Shown in pieces: positions 1 through 8,198 of a stretch of DNA of 64,000 bases. The translations under genes were made by a program, and so were the position numbers. This DNA comes from [Clostridium] scindens ATCC 35704. Its GTDB lineage: Bacteria; Bacillota; Clostridia; Lachnospirales; Lachnospiraceae. The notes beneath the pieces were generated by a model that saw nothing but the letters and a program-made list of their open reading frames with translations, had not been told where the DNA came from and ran no database searches. Position 1 is the stretch's first letter; every line of letters begins with the position of its first letter. The stretch lies in the NCBI RefSeq assembly GCF_004295125.1, contig NZ_CP036170.1, positions 933,501 through 997,500 of the forward strand, read 5' to 3'.

Positions 1-1
1 G

Positions 2-118
2 GTTACTTCTCCTGGCGGCACGACGATCGAAGGCTGCGAAGCCTTGGAAAAGGGCGGTATGAGGGCAGCCGTTATCGAATGCATCAACGCTGGAGCCGAG
101 AAGTCAAGGAAACTGTAG
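2..118 (+). CDS. proC: Pyrroline-5-carboxylate reductase, C-terminal end (partial)
   Basis: The window opens inside a plus-strand reading frame of 38 codons ending in TAG at 116-118. The translation begins [19 protein letters not shown] and ends in AEKSRKL. The TSPGGTT motif followed by a helical tail ending near a KS-x-L is the C-terminal dimerisation end of ProC, the NADPH-dependent enzyme that makes proline from 1-pyrroline-5-carboxylate. Only about 14 percent of a typical ProC is present, and the start lies outside the window. The identification rests on this one motif, which is quite specific to the family. Confidence 0.85.
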   Translation, partial: VTSPGGTTIEGCEALEKGGMRAAVIECINAGAEKSRKL

Positions 119-211
119 ACTAAGAAACTTATGAGTTTACATATATAATTCAGGTCTCATTCTGCCAGTTAGATATCATAAGAAAAACATCATAAGAGAA
201 ATATCATAAAA

Positions 212-264
212 GGAAGCGTTCCCTGGGCGGCGCCGAACCGCCCGCCCACAAACGCTTCCTTTTT
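212..264. terminator. Bidirectional intrinsic terminator between proC and the surface cluster
   Basis: A 9-bp stem (GGAAGCGTT at 212-220 with AACGCTTCC at 251-259) encloses a GC-rich inner hairpin and is followed by TTTTT at 260-264. AAAA precedes the stem, so it can stop transcription from both convergent genes. Confidence 0.85.
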
Positions 265-277
265 GTTTACAGTCTAA

Positions 278-820
278 CTAATACTCATCATCCACCCGCA
301 GCCGTCCTGCAATGATGTGAAATATCACCGCCACGCCAATCAGGCATGCGGCCGCTGCTTTTCCCGACGTGGTTGCCACAGTTGCCAGGATCCTTCCCAG
401 AAATGGAACGGATAACGCTACCTTGCCCAGTAGTTCGTCATAATCGACAGGCATAGGATCCTTCTTTTCATTGGCATCGCCTTTTGTGATAAATTTACCG
501 GATACAGTCTGGTTTTTCACCACCCGGTGGGTGACGATCGCACCGCTATCCGTGCCCCTGTAAAATGCAATGACATCCTCCTTCTTTACCTCTTTTGGAG
601 GAATCTCTTTCGTATAGATCAGGCTTCCTGTGGGGATCGCCGGCTCCATGCTTCCACTGATGACCGTATATATATCATAGCCAAACAGCCTGGGGACTGT
701 AATCGGGATGCATAGTACGATAACCAGGATCAAAAGTACCGTTCCTCCGATACTGAATATCTTCGCCAGAGTGTTTCTATGTTTTCCTGACGCTGCGCGT
801 CTCTTTTTTCGTTTTCCCAT
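278..820 (-). CDS. sipW: SipW-type signal peptidase I
   Basis: 180 residues. One N-terminal membrane segment lies at about 22-45 and a second near the C-terminus at about 151-170. The SGSMEP motif carries the catalytic serine at about 57, and THRV at about 97-100 puts a histidine where ER/archaeal-type (SipW) signal peptidases have their general base, instead of the lysine of ordinary bacterial LepB. GDAN at 114-117 is the next conserved box. SipW-type enzymes cleave a special class of precursors such as TasA. It is the last gene of the surface cluster, 5 bp behind the preceding gene, and two likely substrates (2626-3390 and 3394-3912) are encoded just upstream in the same operon. Confidence 0.9.
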   Translation of the reverse strand: MGKRKKRRAASGKHRNTLAKIFSIGGTVLLILVIVLCIPITVPRLFGYDIYTVISGSMEPAIPTGSLIYTKEIPPKEVKKEDVIAFYRGTDSGAIVTHRVVKNQTVSGKFITKGDANEKKDPMPVDYDELLGKVALSVPFLGRILATVATTSGKAAAACLIGVAVIFHIIAGRLRVDDEY

Positions 821-825
821 TTCCC

Positions 826-1824
826 TTATGAATCTGCCTTATGCTTTTTCTTGAAATATACGTAGGTCCCTATCAAGGCTCCCAGAGCGATCACTGCAAC
901 CATGATTCCCAGAACGATCGGTACTGGGCTGGGATTCCTTACAGTATCAGAATCCGAAGCATCAATATTGGCCTTCGGCGTATCTTCGTCATCCAGATCA
1001 ACCGTCCCCTGCGGTACCTCTTCATCCGTATTCTCTGCCGTCGGCGTTTCAACCGTGCCCGCAGCAGCCGCTGCACCGGCCCCTGCCGTCCCTGCGCCGC
1101 CTGCCGTTGTACCAGGCGTAGCCGGCGTTCCAGGCGTTCCAGGCGCGCCCGCATCCGTACCGCCTTCCGTTCCTTCGCCGCCTGCAGCAGGCTGTTGAAC
1201 GATTGACTGCGTGTACGTAAATGTAAATACATTGTCCGCCTCATTTTTGCCAAGCGTCTTTGTCAGGTTATAGGCATCAGGGCGATATCCTTCAATATAT
1301 TGATAGGCTATCACCGGCTTGTCGCCCACGGCCCCGTAATAGGTACGGCTGGGGGCAAGTTCATTCCCGCCGCCGTCCTGATAATTGACCGTATAAGATA
1401 CCATATCGCCTTGGATGCCATAAGCAACCACATATTCTGCATCCTTCGTCACCGTAAATGCAGAGTCCGCAACCGTATTGTTGTCGCGGCCGCTTTCACG
1501 GACGCCCTTTATATAGTACTTATCGCCGTTTTTCAGATCAACCATTCCAGCAGTTGCATCCAGCACCACCACATCTCCGGCTCTCAGTCCGGTAATCCTG
1601 ATGGCATCCCCGCCTGATATCTGGGCTGAGCCGCCGATTACGTGTACGCCGCCGGTTCCATTAAAGGTTCCCTGGTTCCCTGCGGATAGCGTTACCGTAT
1701 AGGTATATTCCTTCTCATTTCCTCCTTCCGCCGCAAATGCAGTCTGAACGGTCATACACAGCAAAAGTGCCATTATCAGAAGGCCTTTTCGTAATCTCCC
1801 GCAAGATCTCATACTTACTCTCAT
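826..1824 (-). CDS. Secreted MucBP-like surface protein with C-terminal membrane anchor
   Basis: 332 residues. A signal peptide (hydrophobic core about 15-30, cleavage near AFA-AEG) is followed by a beta-rich N-terminal region, and then a segment around VSYTVNYQDGGGNELAPS that resembles a MucBP/InlB-B-like repeat. A long Gly/Ala/Thr/Pro-rich linker spans about 218-265. A single C-terminal membrane helix follows, with a KKKHK stop-transfer. There is no LPxTG motif, so it is probably membrane-held, not sortase-anchored. The start at 1824 is preceded by GGAGG. The gene lies between another anchored protein and sipW. Its function is unknown; a surface or accessory component of the appendage is an inference from position. 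Confidence 0.7.
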   Translation of the reverse strand: MRVSMRSCGRLRKGLLIMALLLCMTVQTAFAAEGGNEKEYTYTVTLSAGNQGTFNGTGGVHVIGGSAQISGGDAIRITGLRAGDVVVLDATAGMVDLKNGDKYYIKGVRESGRDNNTVADSAFTVTKDAEYVVAYGIQGDMVSYTVNYQDGGGNELAPSRTYYGAVGDKPVIAYQYIEGYRPDAYNLTKTLGKNEADNVFTFTYTQSIVQQPAAGGEGTEGGTDAGAPGTPGTPATPGTTAGGAGTAGAGAAAAAGTVETPTAENTDEEVPQGTVDLDDEDTPKANIDASDSDTVRNPSPVPIVLGIMVAVIALGALIGTYVYFKKKHKADS

Positions 1825-1826
1825 AC

Positions 1827-2612
1827 TTATTCGGCCTCCTTTCCATTCCCATATCCGCCATGTGCTTCTGATGTCTGCTCATCCTTCTGGTCTCTCATTC
1901 GCTTGAGTACAAGAAGCAGAATCATCAGTCCCAGCGCAAGCGCTGCCAGAGATATGTAAAGCATTACGCTAGACTCATCGCCAGTCTTCACGGTCTTCGC
2001 CTTCTTGCCCGGAGTACCCGTCGCAGGCGGCGCGCCTGCCGCTTTCTCAGCGGCGAATTTCATCTGCAATTTTGCCAATGTATTCTGGTAATCATTTCCG
2101 TGCGTCTCTCCCTCCAGAGATACTTTCAGGACAATCTTTGCTGATTTCCCACCTGATATCCGCTCCAGATAGAAGAACTCCTCCAATGAACTCGTTGCCT
2201 GATGAAGGCCTTTCCCGCCTTTGCTGTCGCCCTCGCCTCCGATGGAATCGCTGCTGTAAAGTAATGTAGATTCACCTCTCGGATTTACATAGTTAAGGAT
2301 GTAGGAGTAAGCTCCGCCATTCGCGCTATTGTCGCTGTCTTCCAGGCTTTGCAGCACCTCGTTGGCCATGTACCAGTCTGTATCCGCGTTATAAGTATTC
2401 TCCAAAGTCAGAGTAATCTCTATGGAATCTCCTGGCTGCAGTTTATATACCGCCTCATCAATATCAGAACTTTTGAACGTGCTGTCCATCTTGTCTCCGT
2501 CAAAACTTACTTTCCATCCATCCTTGCCTTTAAAATTCTCTGCGGATACGCTCATAGGGATGGCAGCAAGCATGACCAGCATCAGAACAAAACGAATGAT
2601 TTTCTTTCTCAT
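1827..2612 (-). CDS. Surface protein with atypical TVKTGD cell-wall sorting-like tail
   Basis: 261 residues with a signal peptide (about 1-24) and a soluble domain of about 170 residues that is rich in beta-type sequence and mentions no known motif. A short Pro/Thr linker precedes a C-terminal KTVKTGDESS motif, a hydrophobic helix and a charged tail. The order motif-helix-charges is that of sortase substrates, but the LPxTG pentapeptide is replaced by a variant lacking the usual LP. GGGAGGAG precedes the ATG. It sits two bases upstream of the MucBP-like gene and just downstream of the TasA-like gene, so all are likely co-transcribed. It may be the cell-surface anchor for the SipW-processed proteins (inference). 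Confidence 0.65.
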   Translation of the reverse strand: MRKKIIRFVLMLVMLAAIPMSVSAENFKGKDGWKVSFDGDKMDSTFKSSDIDEAVYKLQPGDSIEITLTLENTYNADTDWYMANEVLQSLEDSDNSANGGAYSYILNYVNPRGESTLLYSSDSIGGEGDSKGGKGLHQATSSLEEFFYLERISGGKSAKIVLKVSLEGETHGNDYQNTLAKLQMKFAAEKAAGAPPATGTPGKKAKTVKTGDESSVMLYISLAALALGLMILLLVLKRMRDQKDEQTSEAHGGYGNGKEAE

Positions 2613-2625
2613 GTCTCTCTCCTCC

Positions 2626-3390
2626 CTACTGCAGGCTTATAGTCCCGTCAGAAGCCACATTTACGTCAATGCCCCATGCGCTTTTGATAGCATCCTTCGC
2701 ATTATGCGTCTGAACCGCGTCCACTTCTGCTTCCAGATTGAAATTCACGCCGTCATAGTTAAATGTAGTGGTAATCACCGTGTGACCGTCTTCAATCCGG
2801 GTTTCCTCGGTTACTTTATTTGCCACTGCATCGTCAATCCGGATGCTGTCTGCAAATATGGGCGCCATCTCTCCACTCTTTAACACCCTTGGATAATAAA
2901 GCATGATGCGTTCTTCCGTGGAATTGTTCTCATCTTTTATCCATCCGTTTCCCGTCAGCCCAAGATCAATTAATTTCGGCGACAGGGATGTTACCTTGTT
3001 TCCATCTTTATCCGTCCAACTCTTCACGATGCTTACCCGAACATACTCATCGATTGCACCGCTGTTCTTTACAGTTAGTTTCTCTTCATACTTCTTCCCA
3101 AGGGCAACCTTTTCATCTTTCCCAAGCATATCCTTAAGAAGTTCTCCTTGGCTTTCCTTCCACGCATCCCCGCTTCCGGCATAATCCCTGGAACTAATGT
3201 TCTTGCCGTTCTCCACCAGCGTTACGCCGATGTGGGATACTTCCAGCTGGGCCGTATAATTTTCGCTGAAATAGGAAAGCGCTGCCCTTGTGCTCCCCAG
3301 CGCGCTGGCTGCCAGCAGTATGATTGCCAGCGCCAATAACGCCATCGTCGTCTTATGGTTACTGCGGGAGGTCCTCTTCTTATTGTTCAT
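2626..3390 (-). CDS. TasA-like secreted protein with SipW-dependent-type signal peptide
   Basis: 254 residues. The N-terminus has basic residues, a membrane stretch (about 15-34) and then a short RAALSYFS segment, the hallmark of SipW-dependent signal peptides (helix followed by A-x-F/Y-T/S-D/S). The mature part contains a VRVSIVKSW-type strand region and a conserved LGLTGNGW segment seen in TasA/camelysin-like proteins. TasA family members form matrix fibres in Bacillus. The ATG follows GAGGGGG and lies 3 bp beyond the previous stop. Proximity of sipW in the same operon supports it being a SipW substrate. Whether it polymerises is not shown by the sequence. Confidence 0.75.
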   Translation of the reverse strand: MNNKKRTSRSNHKTTMALLALAIILLAASALGSTRAALSYFSENYTAQLEVSHIGVTLVENGKNISSRDYAGSGDAWKESQGELLKDMLGKDEKVALGKKYEEKLTVKNSGAIDEYVRVSIVKSWTDKDGNKVTSLSPKLIDLGLTGNGWIKDENNSTEERIMLYYPRVLKSGEMAPIFADSIRIDDAVANKVTEETRIEDGHTVITTTFNYDGVNFNLEAEVDAVQTHNAKDAIKSAWGIDVNVASDGTISLQ

Positions 3391-3393
3391 TCA

Positions 3394-3912
3394 TTATTCC
3401 CCCTCTCCGCCAATATCCGTTGTCGTATCGATAATCTTGCTCCAGTCTGCATAAGGGGTGCCATCTTCTTTATAAAGCACCTGCGTGCACTCCTGGATTA
3501 CTACGACGTTAAAACTATCCTTCAGGTCTTCCGGTATTGTAATCTCTGCCAGAAGTTCCTTTGTCATCTCTCCTGCCGGAAGAACGTCGTTATAGTACCA
3601 ATAGCCGTCGCCGTCTCTTTCTTCCCATGCTCCGGCCTCTCCGGAGAACTGAACCGTAAACTGGCTACCGCAGAATACCTTTACACGCACAAAGCATTCA
3701 TTTTCTCCCGTATTCTGTATCTGAATATGCTTGGTCCAGTTGTCAAATTCCTCCACAATCTCCGTCTTCGACCCGATGGATATGGGATGGGATCCGCTAG
3801 CCGTCGCATAAGTTGTAAAATATGCGATGGCACTGTGTATCGTCATGCTTCCGGCCAAAGCAACTGCTACGACGGTCAGCCAGACGGTTTTCTTTTTTAA
3901 GAATCTTCTCAT
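3394..3912 (-). CDS. Small secreted protein with SipW-dependent-type signal peptide
   Basis: 172 residues. The N-terminus MRRFLKKK is followed by a hydrophobic helix and HSAIAYFTTYATASG, again the A-Y-F-T signature of SipW-dependent export signals. The mature protein includes ECFVRVKVFCGS, with two cysteines that could pair, and an immunoglobulin-like beta pattern ending in an acidic tail. It is shorter than the neighbouring TasA-like protein and could be its assembly partner, comparable in position to the TapA role (inference). RBS GGGAGG; 3 bp separate it from the next gene. Confidence 0.7.
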   Translation of the reverse strand: MRRFLKKKTVWLTVVAVALAGSMTIHSAIAYFTTYATASGSHPISIGSKTEIVEEFDNWTKHIQIQNTGENECFVRVKVFCGSQFTVQFSGEAGAWEERDGDGYWYYNDVLPAGEMTKELLAEITIPEDLKDSFNVVVIQECTQVLYKEDGTPYADWSKIIDTTTDIGGEGE

Positions 3913-3927
3913 TGCTTCCAGCCTCCC

Positions 3928-4926
3928 TTACTTCTGCGACCAATTCCAGTCATCGCCTTCTTCCTGTGGCGGTTCAAAATGATTCACCACTCCTGTGCCT
4001 GGAATCAGCCTATCGTCATATTTATTATTAAATGATACGGTTGCTGCCACTGCCTGACCTGCATCCACCAACTGCTGGGCTACGATAGTCGCTTTCTGGA
4101 CTACCTCCCCTTCCGGCGTATAGCTCGCCCCGCTGTATACCTCTGTAACCGTAACTTGTGCGCCTACCGGAATCCGGTCAACAACTACGGATTGTGTTCC
4201 CGCCCCATTGAACCGGATACGTTCCACCGTGCTTCGCACCGCCTCTCCATTCTTGTCTGCCTCCACCTGGAACACAAAATCAACGCTACCCAGAGACTCA
4301 TTATAACTGCTTAAGGTCTTTTCAATGATCAGGCTTCCATACTGCTCTTCACGCTCTGCTTTCAGCCCGATAACCGGGTCATAGAGCCATTCGTCAGTGC
4401 CTCCCTGGGCATACAAGTTGCCGGGCAGCGCCGTCAGATACGGCGTAAATGTATACTTATAAGAATAGTCCTGGTTAAACGTTTCCCCGGGCACCACCAG
4501 ATACATTCCAGTTGCAAGATTTCCGGCGCTCCCTGTCCCGCCAGCAACGAATATCTCTTCCGTCTTTTGCGTTTCATCGGTAATCTTCCCATATGCCGCC
4601 TCTGCCATGTCAAGCCACTTTTGCGCAGTCGTGGAAGCGCTGATGCCATCAAGCCCCAGGCCCTGGAATCCTTCCAGTTCCGTATATCTTCCGGATGCAT
4701 CCACATCAGCCACCTTATAGAGCGCTACCGGAATCGTCATCTGCCCAAGGTCTTCTTTGAAATCCCCTGTGGTAGACTCTGTATCCACCTTTACTGTCAG
4801 GCTGCACAGTCTGCCCGTATCAATCCTGTCCGCTGCCTGTGTATTCACCAAGGTCAATACCGGAAGGGCCAATGCACAGATGAGCGCGACTGCGCTTCCC
4901 TTTTTCATAATCTTTCCTAGTTTCAC
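3928..4926 (-). CDS. Minor pilin-like protein without C-terminal membrane anchor
   Basis: 332 residues. The signal peptide (about 1-31) is followed by two pilin-type domains. The first has the TGMYLVVPGE and YTFTPYLTALPG pattern of Spy0128/SpaA-like pilin N-domains. The second starts near YGSLIIEKTL and resembles a DUF7601/Cna-B-type domain. The C-terminus reads RLIPGTGVVNHFEPP and stops after WNWSQK, with no hydrophobic helix or positive tail, so the sorting-like IPGTG is not followed by an anchor. The GTG start overlaps the upstream sortase stop (GTGA) with GGAGGAGGG in front, implying translational coupling. It is likely an ancillary pilin. Confidence 0.75.
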   Translation of the reverse strand: MKLGKIMKKGSAVALICALALPVLTLVNTQAADRIDTGRLCSLTVKVDTESTTGDFKEDLGQMTIPVALYKVADVDASGRYTELEGFQGLGLDGISASTTAQKWLDMAEAAYGKITDETQKTEEIFVAGGTGSAGNLATGMYLVVPGETFNQDYSYKYTFTPYLTALPGNLYAQGGTDEWLYDPVIGLKAEREEQYGSLIIEKTLSSYNESLGSVDFVFQVEADKNGEAVRSTVERIRFNGAGTQSVVVDRIPVGAQVTVTEVYSGASYTPEGEVVQKATIVAQQLVDAGQAVAATVSFNNKYDDRLIPGTGVVNHFEPPQEEGDDWNWSQK

Positions 4927-5819
4927 TTCTTACCCTCCTCCGAATCTTTTCTAGCCTGCTTTCTATGAGGCTTGAACAGATGTTTCATTAGTATGATCAT
5001 GATCGCAGTCACTGCCAAGCCAAGTAACAAGAATAACATATAGTAATTCTGAATCGCCTGCACCATGGAGTCTGTCAGGCTGCTTTCCAGTTCTTCCCCA
5101 TCGTAAGGAATCCTGTGGCCTCTCACTAGAAGCCGGTGCGTGTTCACGCCGTACGGCGTGCAGGTAAATAAAGTTACATAATCCTGGCCCTCTTCAATCT
5201 GAAGGGCTTGCTCCAGCGCCTCGTGGTCATCCTTATCAACCATTGAAAGAATCTGGTCTACTTCATATGCAAAATTCTTATCCAGAATATGAAGATAGAA
5301 TCTGTCTCCCTTCTTCATCTGGTCGATATCTGTAAATAGTTTTGCCGATGGAAGCCCTCTGTGAGCAGAGAGGACGCTATGCGTACTCTTGCCGCCCATC
5401 GGAAGTTTTGTTCCGTTCAGGTGTCCGACGCCTGTCTGTAATACCTCGTCGGAGGTTCCATGGTAAATAGAAAGCTCTACATTAATCTTGGGAATCGTCA
5501 GATATCCCATAATTCCATTACCGCCTACATTCAAAACTTTCCAGTATTCTGTGTCTTTGATGTCATTCAGATCGGACTGCGTGCTGAAGACATCGCCAAA
5601 GATATTATTAAGGTCGAACGAATTGTTAAAATTCTCGGCGGCCTTCCACGCCTTATCAAAATCTTCCGGCGTCATATTGCTGACCGCTTTATCATAGTTT
5701 GAGATCAGCTGTTGCTGCCTGTAAGTATTCCATTGATTAGAGACAGTCGGATATATGAGAACTGCGAATCCGATTAGGAACAATAATCCAAATATAAATG
5801 TCGTTATCTTACGCTTCAT
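4923..5819 (-). CDS. Class C (pilin) sortase, copy 2
   Basis: 298 residues with an N-terminal membrane helix (about 6-25) and a second near the C-terminus (about 250-270), the usual class C layout. Catalytic residues are visible: His in SAHRGLPSA (about 153), Cys in TLFTCTPYGVNTHR (about 220) and the following Arg (about 229). Class C sortases join pilin subunits through isopeptide bonds. It is 30-40 percent identical by eye to the neighbouring sortase and overlaps its stop codon by 11 bp, suggesting tandem duplication with specialisation, for example one for the shaft and one for the ancillary pilin. Confidence 0.92.
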   Translation of the reverse strand: MKRKITTFIFGLLFLIGFAVLIYPTVSNQWNTYRQQQLISNYDKAVSNMTPEDFDKAWKAAENFNNSFDLNNIFGDVFSTQSDLNDIKDTEYWKVLNVGGNGIMGYLTIPKINVELSIYHGTSDEVLQTGVGHLNGTKLPMGGKSTHSVLSAHRGLPSAKLFTDIDQMKKGDRFYLHILDKNFAYEVDQILSMVDKDDHEALEQALQIEEGQDYVTLFTCTPYGVNTHRLLVRGHRIPYDGEELESSLTDSMVQAIQNYYMLFLLLGLAVTAIMIILMKHLFKPHRKQARKDSEEGKK

Positions 5820-6657
5820 GCTTCTTTTTACGCTCCCTCACATACATTCCTCCTATCAATGCTGCCGTAAGCAGCAATCCTATAACTACCCAGAGAATGT
5901 AATTCGTTTCCAGGCTGATAGAAGAATCTTTCTCACTACTATAAGCCTCTTTATACGGGACCCTGTGACCTCTTACCAAAAGCCTCTCTGTGTTGACTCC
6001 ATACGGCGTGCAGGTCAAAAGCGTCATCAGGTCCTTGCCTTTTTCTACATTCAGATCCGACGTATCCTCCGGCTTCACGATACTGATCCTGTCAACTTCA
6101 TAACAGAGGATGTCATCCAGAACATGAATCATAAAGTGATCGCCCTTCTTCATCTTATCCAGATCTGTAAATAGTATTGCGCTGGGAAGGCCTCTATGTG
6201 CGGAGATCACGCTGTGGGTGCTCTTCCCACCTACCGGAAGAGAACTTCCTTCCAGATGCCCCGCCGCATTCTTAAGCACCTCCTCGGTAGTATAATGGTA
6301 GATTGGCAGTTCCACATCAATCTTTGGAATCTCCACCATCCCCATTATGCCATCGCCTGTAATATTCAGACACGACTCATAGAATCTATCCTTTTCTTCC
6401 TTTGCGTCAGCAATGGCAAAAGAATCGGGCAGAATCATTGGAACCAGCGCGCTGTTATAATCCCGCGCGTTCTTCCACTCTTTTTCATAATCAATCTTTC
6501 CGGCTTTCTTAAGTTCTTCCACTTTGGCGTCATAATTGCTGATAAGTTTTGACTGCCTGTATGTATTCCATTTGTTCGCTATAGTTGGATACAGCAGCAA
6601 GGACAGCCCTATGATAAAAACAGCCACGATTATAATGTTAGAATATTTCTTCTTCAT
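5809..6657 (-). CDS. Class C (pilin) sortase, copy 1
   Basis: 282 residues. An N-terminal helix (about 8-23), the catalytic domain with SAHRGLPSA (His about 154), LLTCTPYGVNTERLLVRG (Cys about 216, Arg about 225) and a C-terminal helix followed by RERKKKHEA are all present. It is the first gene after the major pilin and a terminator-like hairpin at 6690-6715, and is preceded by AAGGAG. It polymerises pilins at the outer face of the membrane. Which of the two sortases uses the LPGTG pilin and which uses the LPKAG adhesin cannot be read from sequence. Confidence 0.92.
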   Translation of the reverse strand: MKKKYSNIIIVAVFIIGLSLLLYPTIANKWNTYRQSKLISNYDAKVEELKKAGKIDYEKEWKNARDYNSALVPMILPDSFAIADAKEEKDRFYESCLNITGDGIMGMVEIPKIDVELPIYHYTTEEVLKNAAGHLEGSSLPVGGKSTHSVISAHRGLPSAILFTDLDKMKKGDHFMIHVLDDILCYEVDRISIVKPEDTSDLNVEKGKDLMTLLTCTPYGVNTERLLVRGHRVPYKEAYSSEKDSSISLETNYILWVVIGLLLTAALIGGMYVRERKKKHEA

Positions 6658-6689
6658 ATGAGTTCTCCTTGATGCTGTATATATAAAAT

Positions 6690-6715
6690 GCAGGGCGGAC
6701 GCTTCTCCGCCCTGC
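6690..6715 (-). terminator. Intra-operon hairpin after the major pilin (probable partial terminator)
   Basis: A perfect 10-bp stem (6690-6699 with 6706-6715) has a 6-nt loop and is followed on the minus strand by ATTTTATAT. It separates the pilin from the sortases. A leaky terminator here would give more pilin than sortase message, a common arrangement in pilus operons. Confidence 0.7.
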
Positions 6716-6726
6716 AGCCAAATAAA

Positions 6727-8169
6727 CTATTTGTTTTCTTTGCGGCGTGATGCAAAGAACAGTGCTGCTGCGATAATCATGATCAGGCAGCCGCCAATTG
6801 TGAAGATTGTCGTACCGATACCACCAGTTCCCGGCAAGGCGTTAAGTTTCGTATCCGCCATGGAAGCTGTTGCCTCTACAATTGCTGTAGCCGGTTTTCC
6901 ATCTTTTAACTCTAATTTAGCATCAGAATCCGTCGTATTTACACTGTATCCATCCGGAGCCTTTGTCTCTTTGAAGTAGTAGGTTCCTAAATCCAGGCCC
7001 TGAACTTTAACGGTTCCATCCTCGCCTGTAACAATGACCGTTGCTGCATCTTCCGTTCCCCAGCCTGACAGTTTGTTATCCTTGTCAAACTGCGCGAATA
7101 GAATTTCTTCTTTCCCCGCATCATTCTTTACTTTCTTATATACTTTGAACTGTGCATCTTTAAGTTTTTTCCCACCGTCTCCGGTCTTGGTTAATATAAT
7201 CTGGCCTGTATAAACATCCTCATGATCGGATCCATACTTATCGTTCGGATTATTTTTGTCATTACCTACTTGAATATCGTTTCCAACTTTCGTATCTGTC
7301 ACTGTAACATCATAAGAGATTACGATGCTCTGATTTGCATAGTCATTATTCTGAACTAAATCTGATAAATCTAATACAAATGAAGACGTGTCATCAGCAT
7401 TTTCTGTTACATCGGCAGAGTAAGATACCGGCTCTCTTGTTCCAACCTTTACATCCACTGGTAATTTTCCATTAACTACATTATAAGTCGCGCCGCTCAA
7501 TGTATCCGCGAATACATAGGTCTTGTTCGTATCTGTCTCAGGAATATAAGGTATCGTTGATTTTGCAGTATATGTAACAGTCTTATTGATCTCTGTCACT
7601 TTCTCTATATCTTCTGCAGTCTTATCAACCTTATTTGGCGCTTTTTTGGCATTGATCTGTGTTGTGTCTTCCTTGCCAAATCCTACATAAACTGCCATTG
7701 GACTATATACGTAACCTTCTTCTGTTGCCCTGATCGCATAAACGCCGGCGGAAGTAACTGCACTGCCATTTACGAAAGGCGTAAACATATCGTTGCTAAG
7801 CCCTTTTAATGCTGCCGCAATCTTATCTGCGTCCGCAGAGATTATGTTATCCTTGATGGAATCATCAATTACAGCGTCTGCGTCAACATACTTTATCAGA
7901 CCGGCAATAATTCTCTGATCATCATCTCCATTTTCCGCGCCGCCAAATGCAGTTCTATATGCCGCTGCCGCGCCATCCGTAAATTTCCATCCTGTTACCG
8001 CCGTATTGTCCGTCTCAATTACCTGCGCAATCGTTAACGTAGCATTGTCTGCGTTTTGAACAGTAACCTTACTGTTCGCATTGCCCGGTGCCGCGAAGGT
8101 AGTGATCCCCATTCCCAGCACCATAGCGAATATTAAAAACATTGCTAGAGCCTTTTTGATCTTACTCAT
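6727..8169 (-). CDS. LPXTG-anchored major pilin (SpaH/EbpB-like, isopeptide-forming)
   Basis: 480 residues. A signal peptide (about 1-27) is followed by an N-terminal pilin domain with a Lys-rich INAKKAPNKVDKT region that may hold the polymerising lysine. A central domain (about 190-310) has TYTAKSTIPY and ITYDVTV-type strands. A Cna-B domain follows (TKTGDGGKKLKDAQFKVYK, with the E-box YYFKETKAPDGY that forms an internal isopeptide bond). It ends in the sorting signal LPGTGGIG, a hydrophobic helix and ASRRKENK. This is the length and order of backbone pilins. It sits between the tip adhesin and the sortases. Confidence 0.93.
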   Translation of the reverse strand: MSKIKKALAMFLIFAMVLGMGITTFAAPGNANSKVTVQNADNATLTIAQVIETDNTAVTGWKFTDGAAAAYRTAFGGAENGDDDQRIIAGLIKYVDADAVIDDSIKDNIISADADKIAAALKGLSNDMFTPFVNGSAVTSAGVYAIRATEEGYVYSPMAVYVGFGKEDTTQINAKKAPNKVDKTAEDIEKVTEINKTVTYTAKSTIPYIPETDTNKTYVFADTLSGATYNVVNGKLPVDVKVGTREPVSYSADVTENADDTSSFVLDLSDLVQNNDYANQSIVISYDVTVTDTKVGNDIQVGNDKNNPNDKYGSDHEDVYTGQIILTKTGDGGKKLKDAQFKVYKKVKNDAGKEEILFAQFDKDNKLSGWGTEDAATVIVTGEDGTVKVQGLDLGTYYFKETKAPDGYSVNTTDSDAKLELKDGKPATAIVEATASMADTKLNALPGTGGIGTTIFTIGGCLIMIIAAALFFASRRKENK

Positions 8170-8198
8170 AATCTTTTCTCCCTTTCTCCATTGGATTT

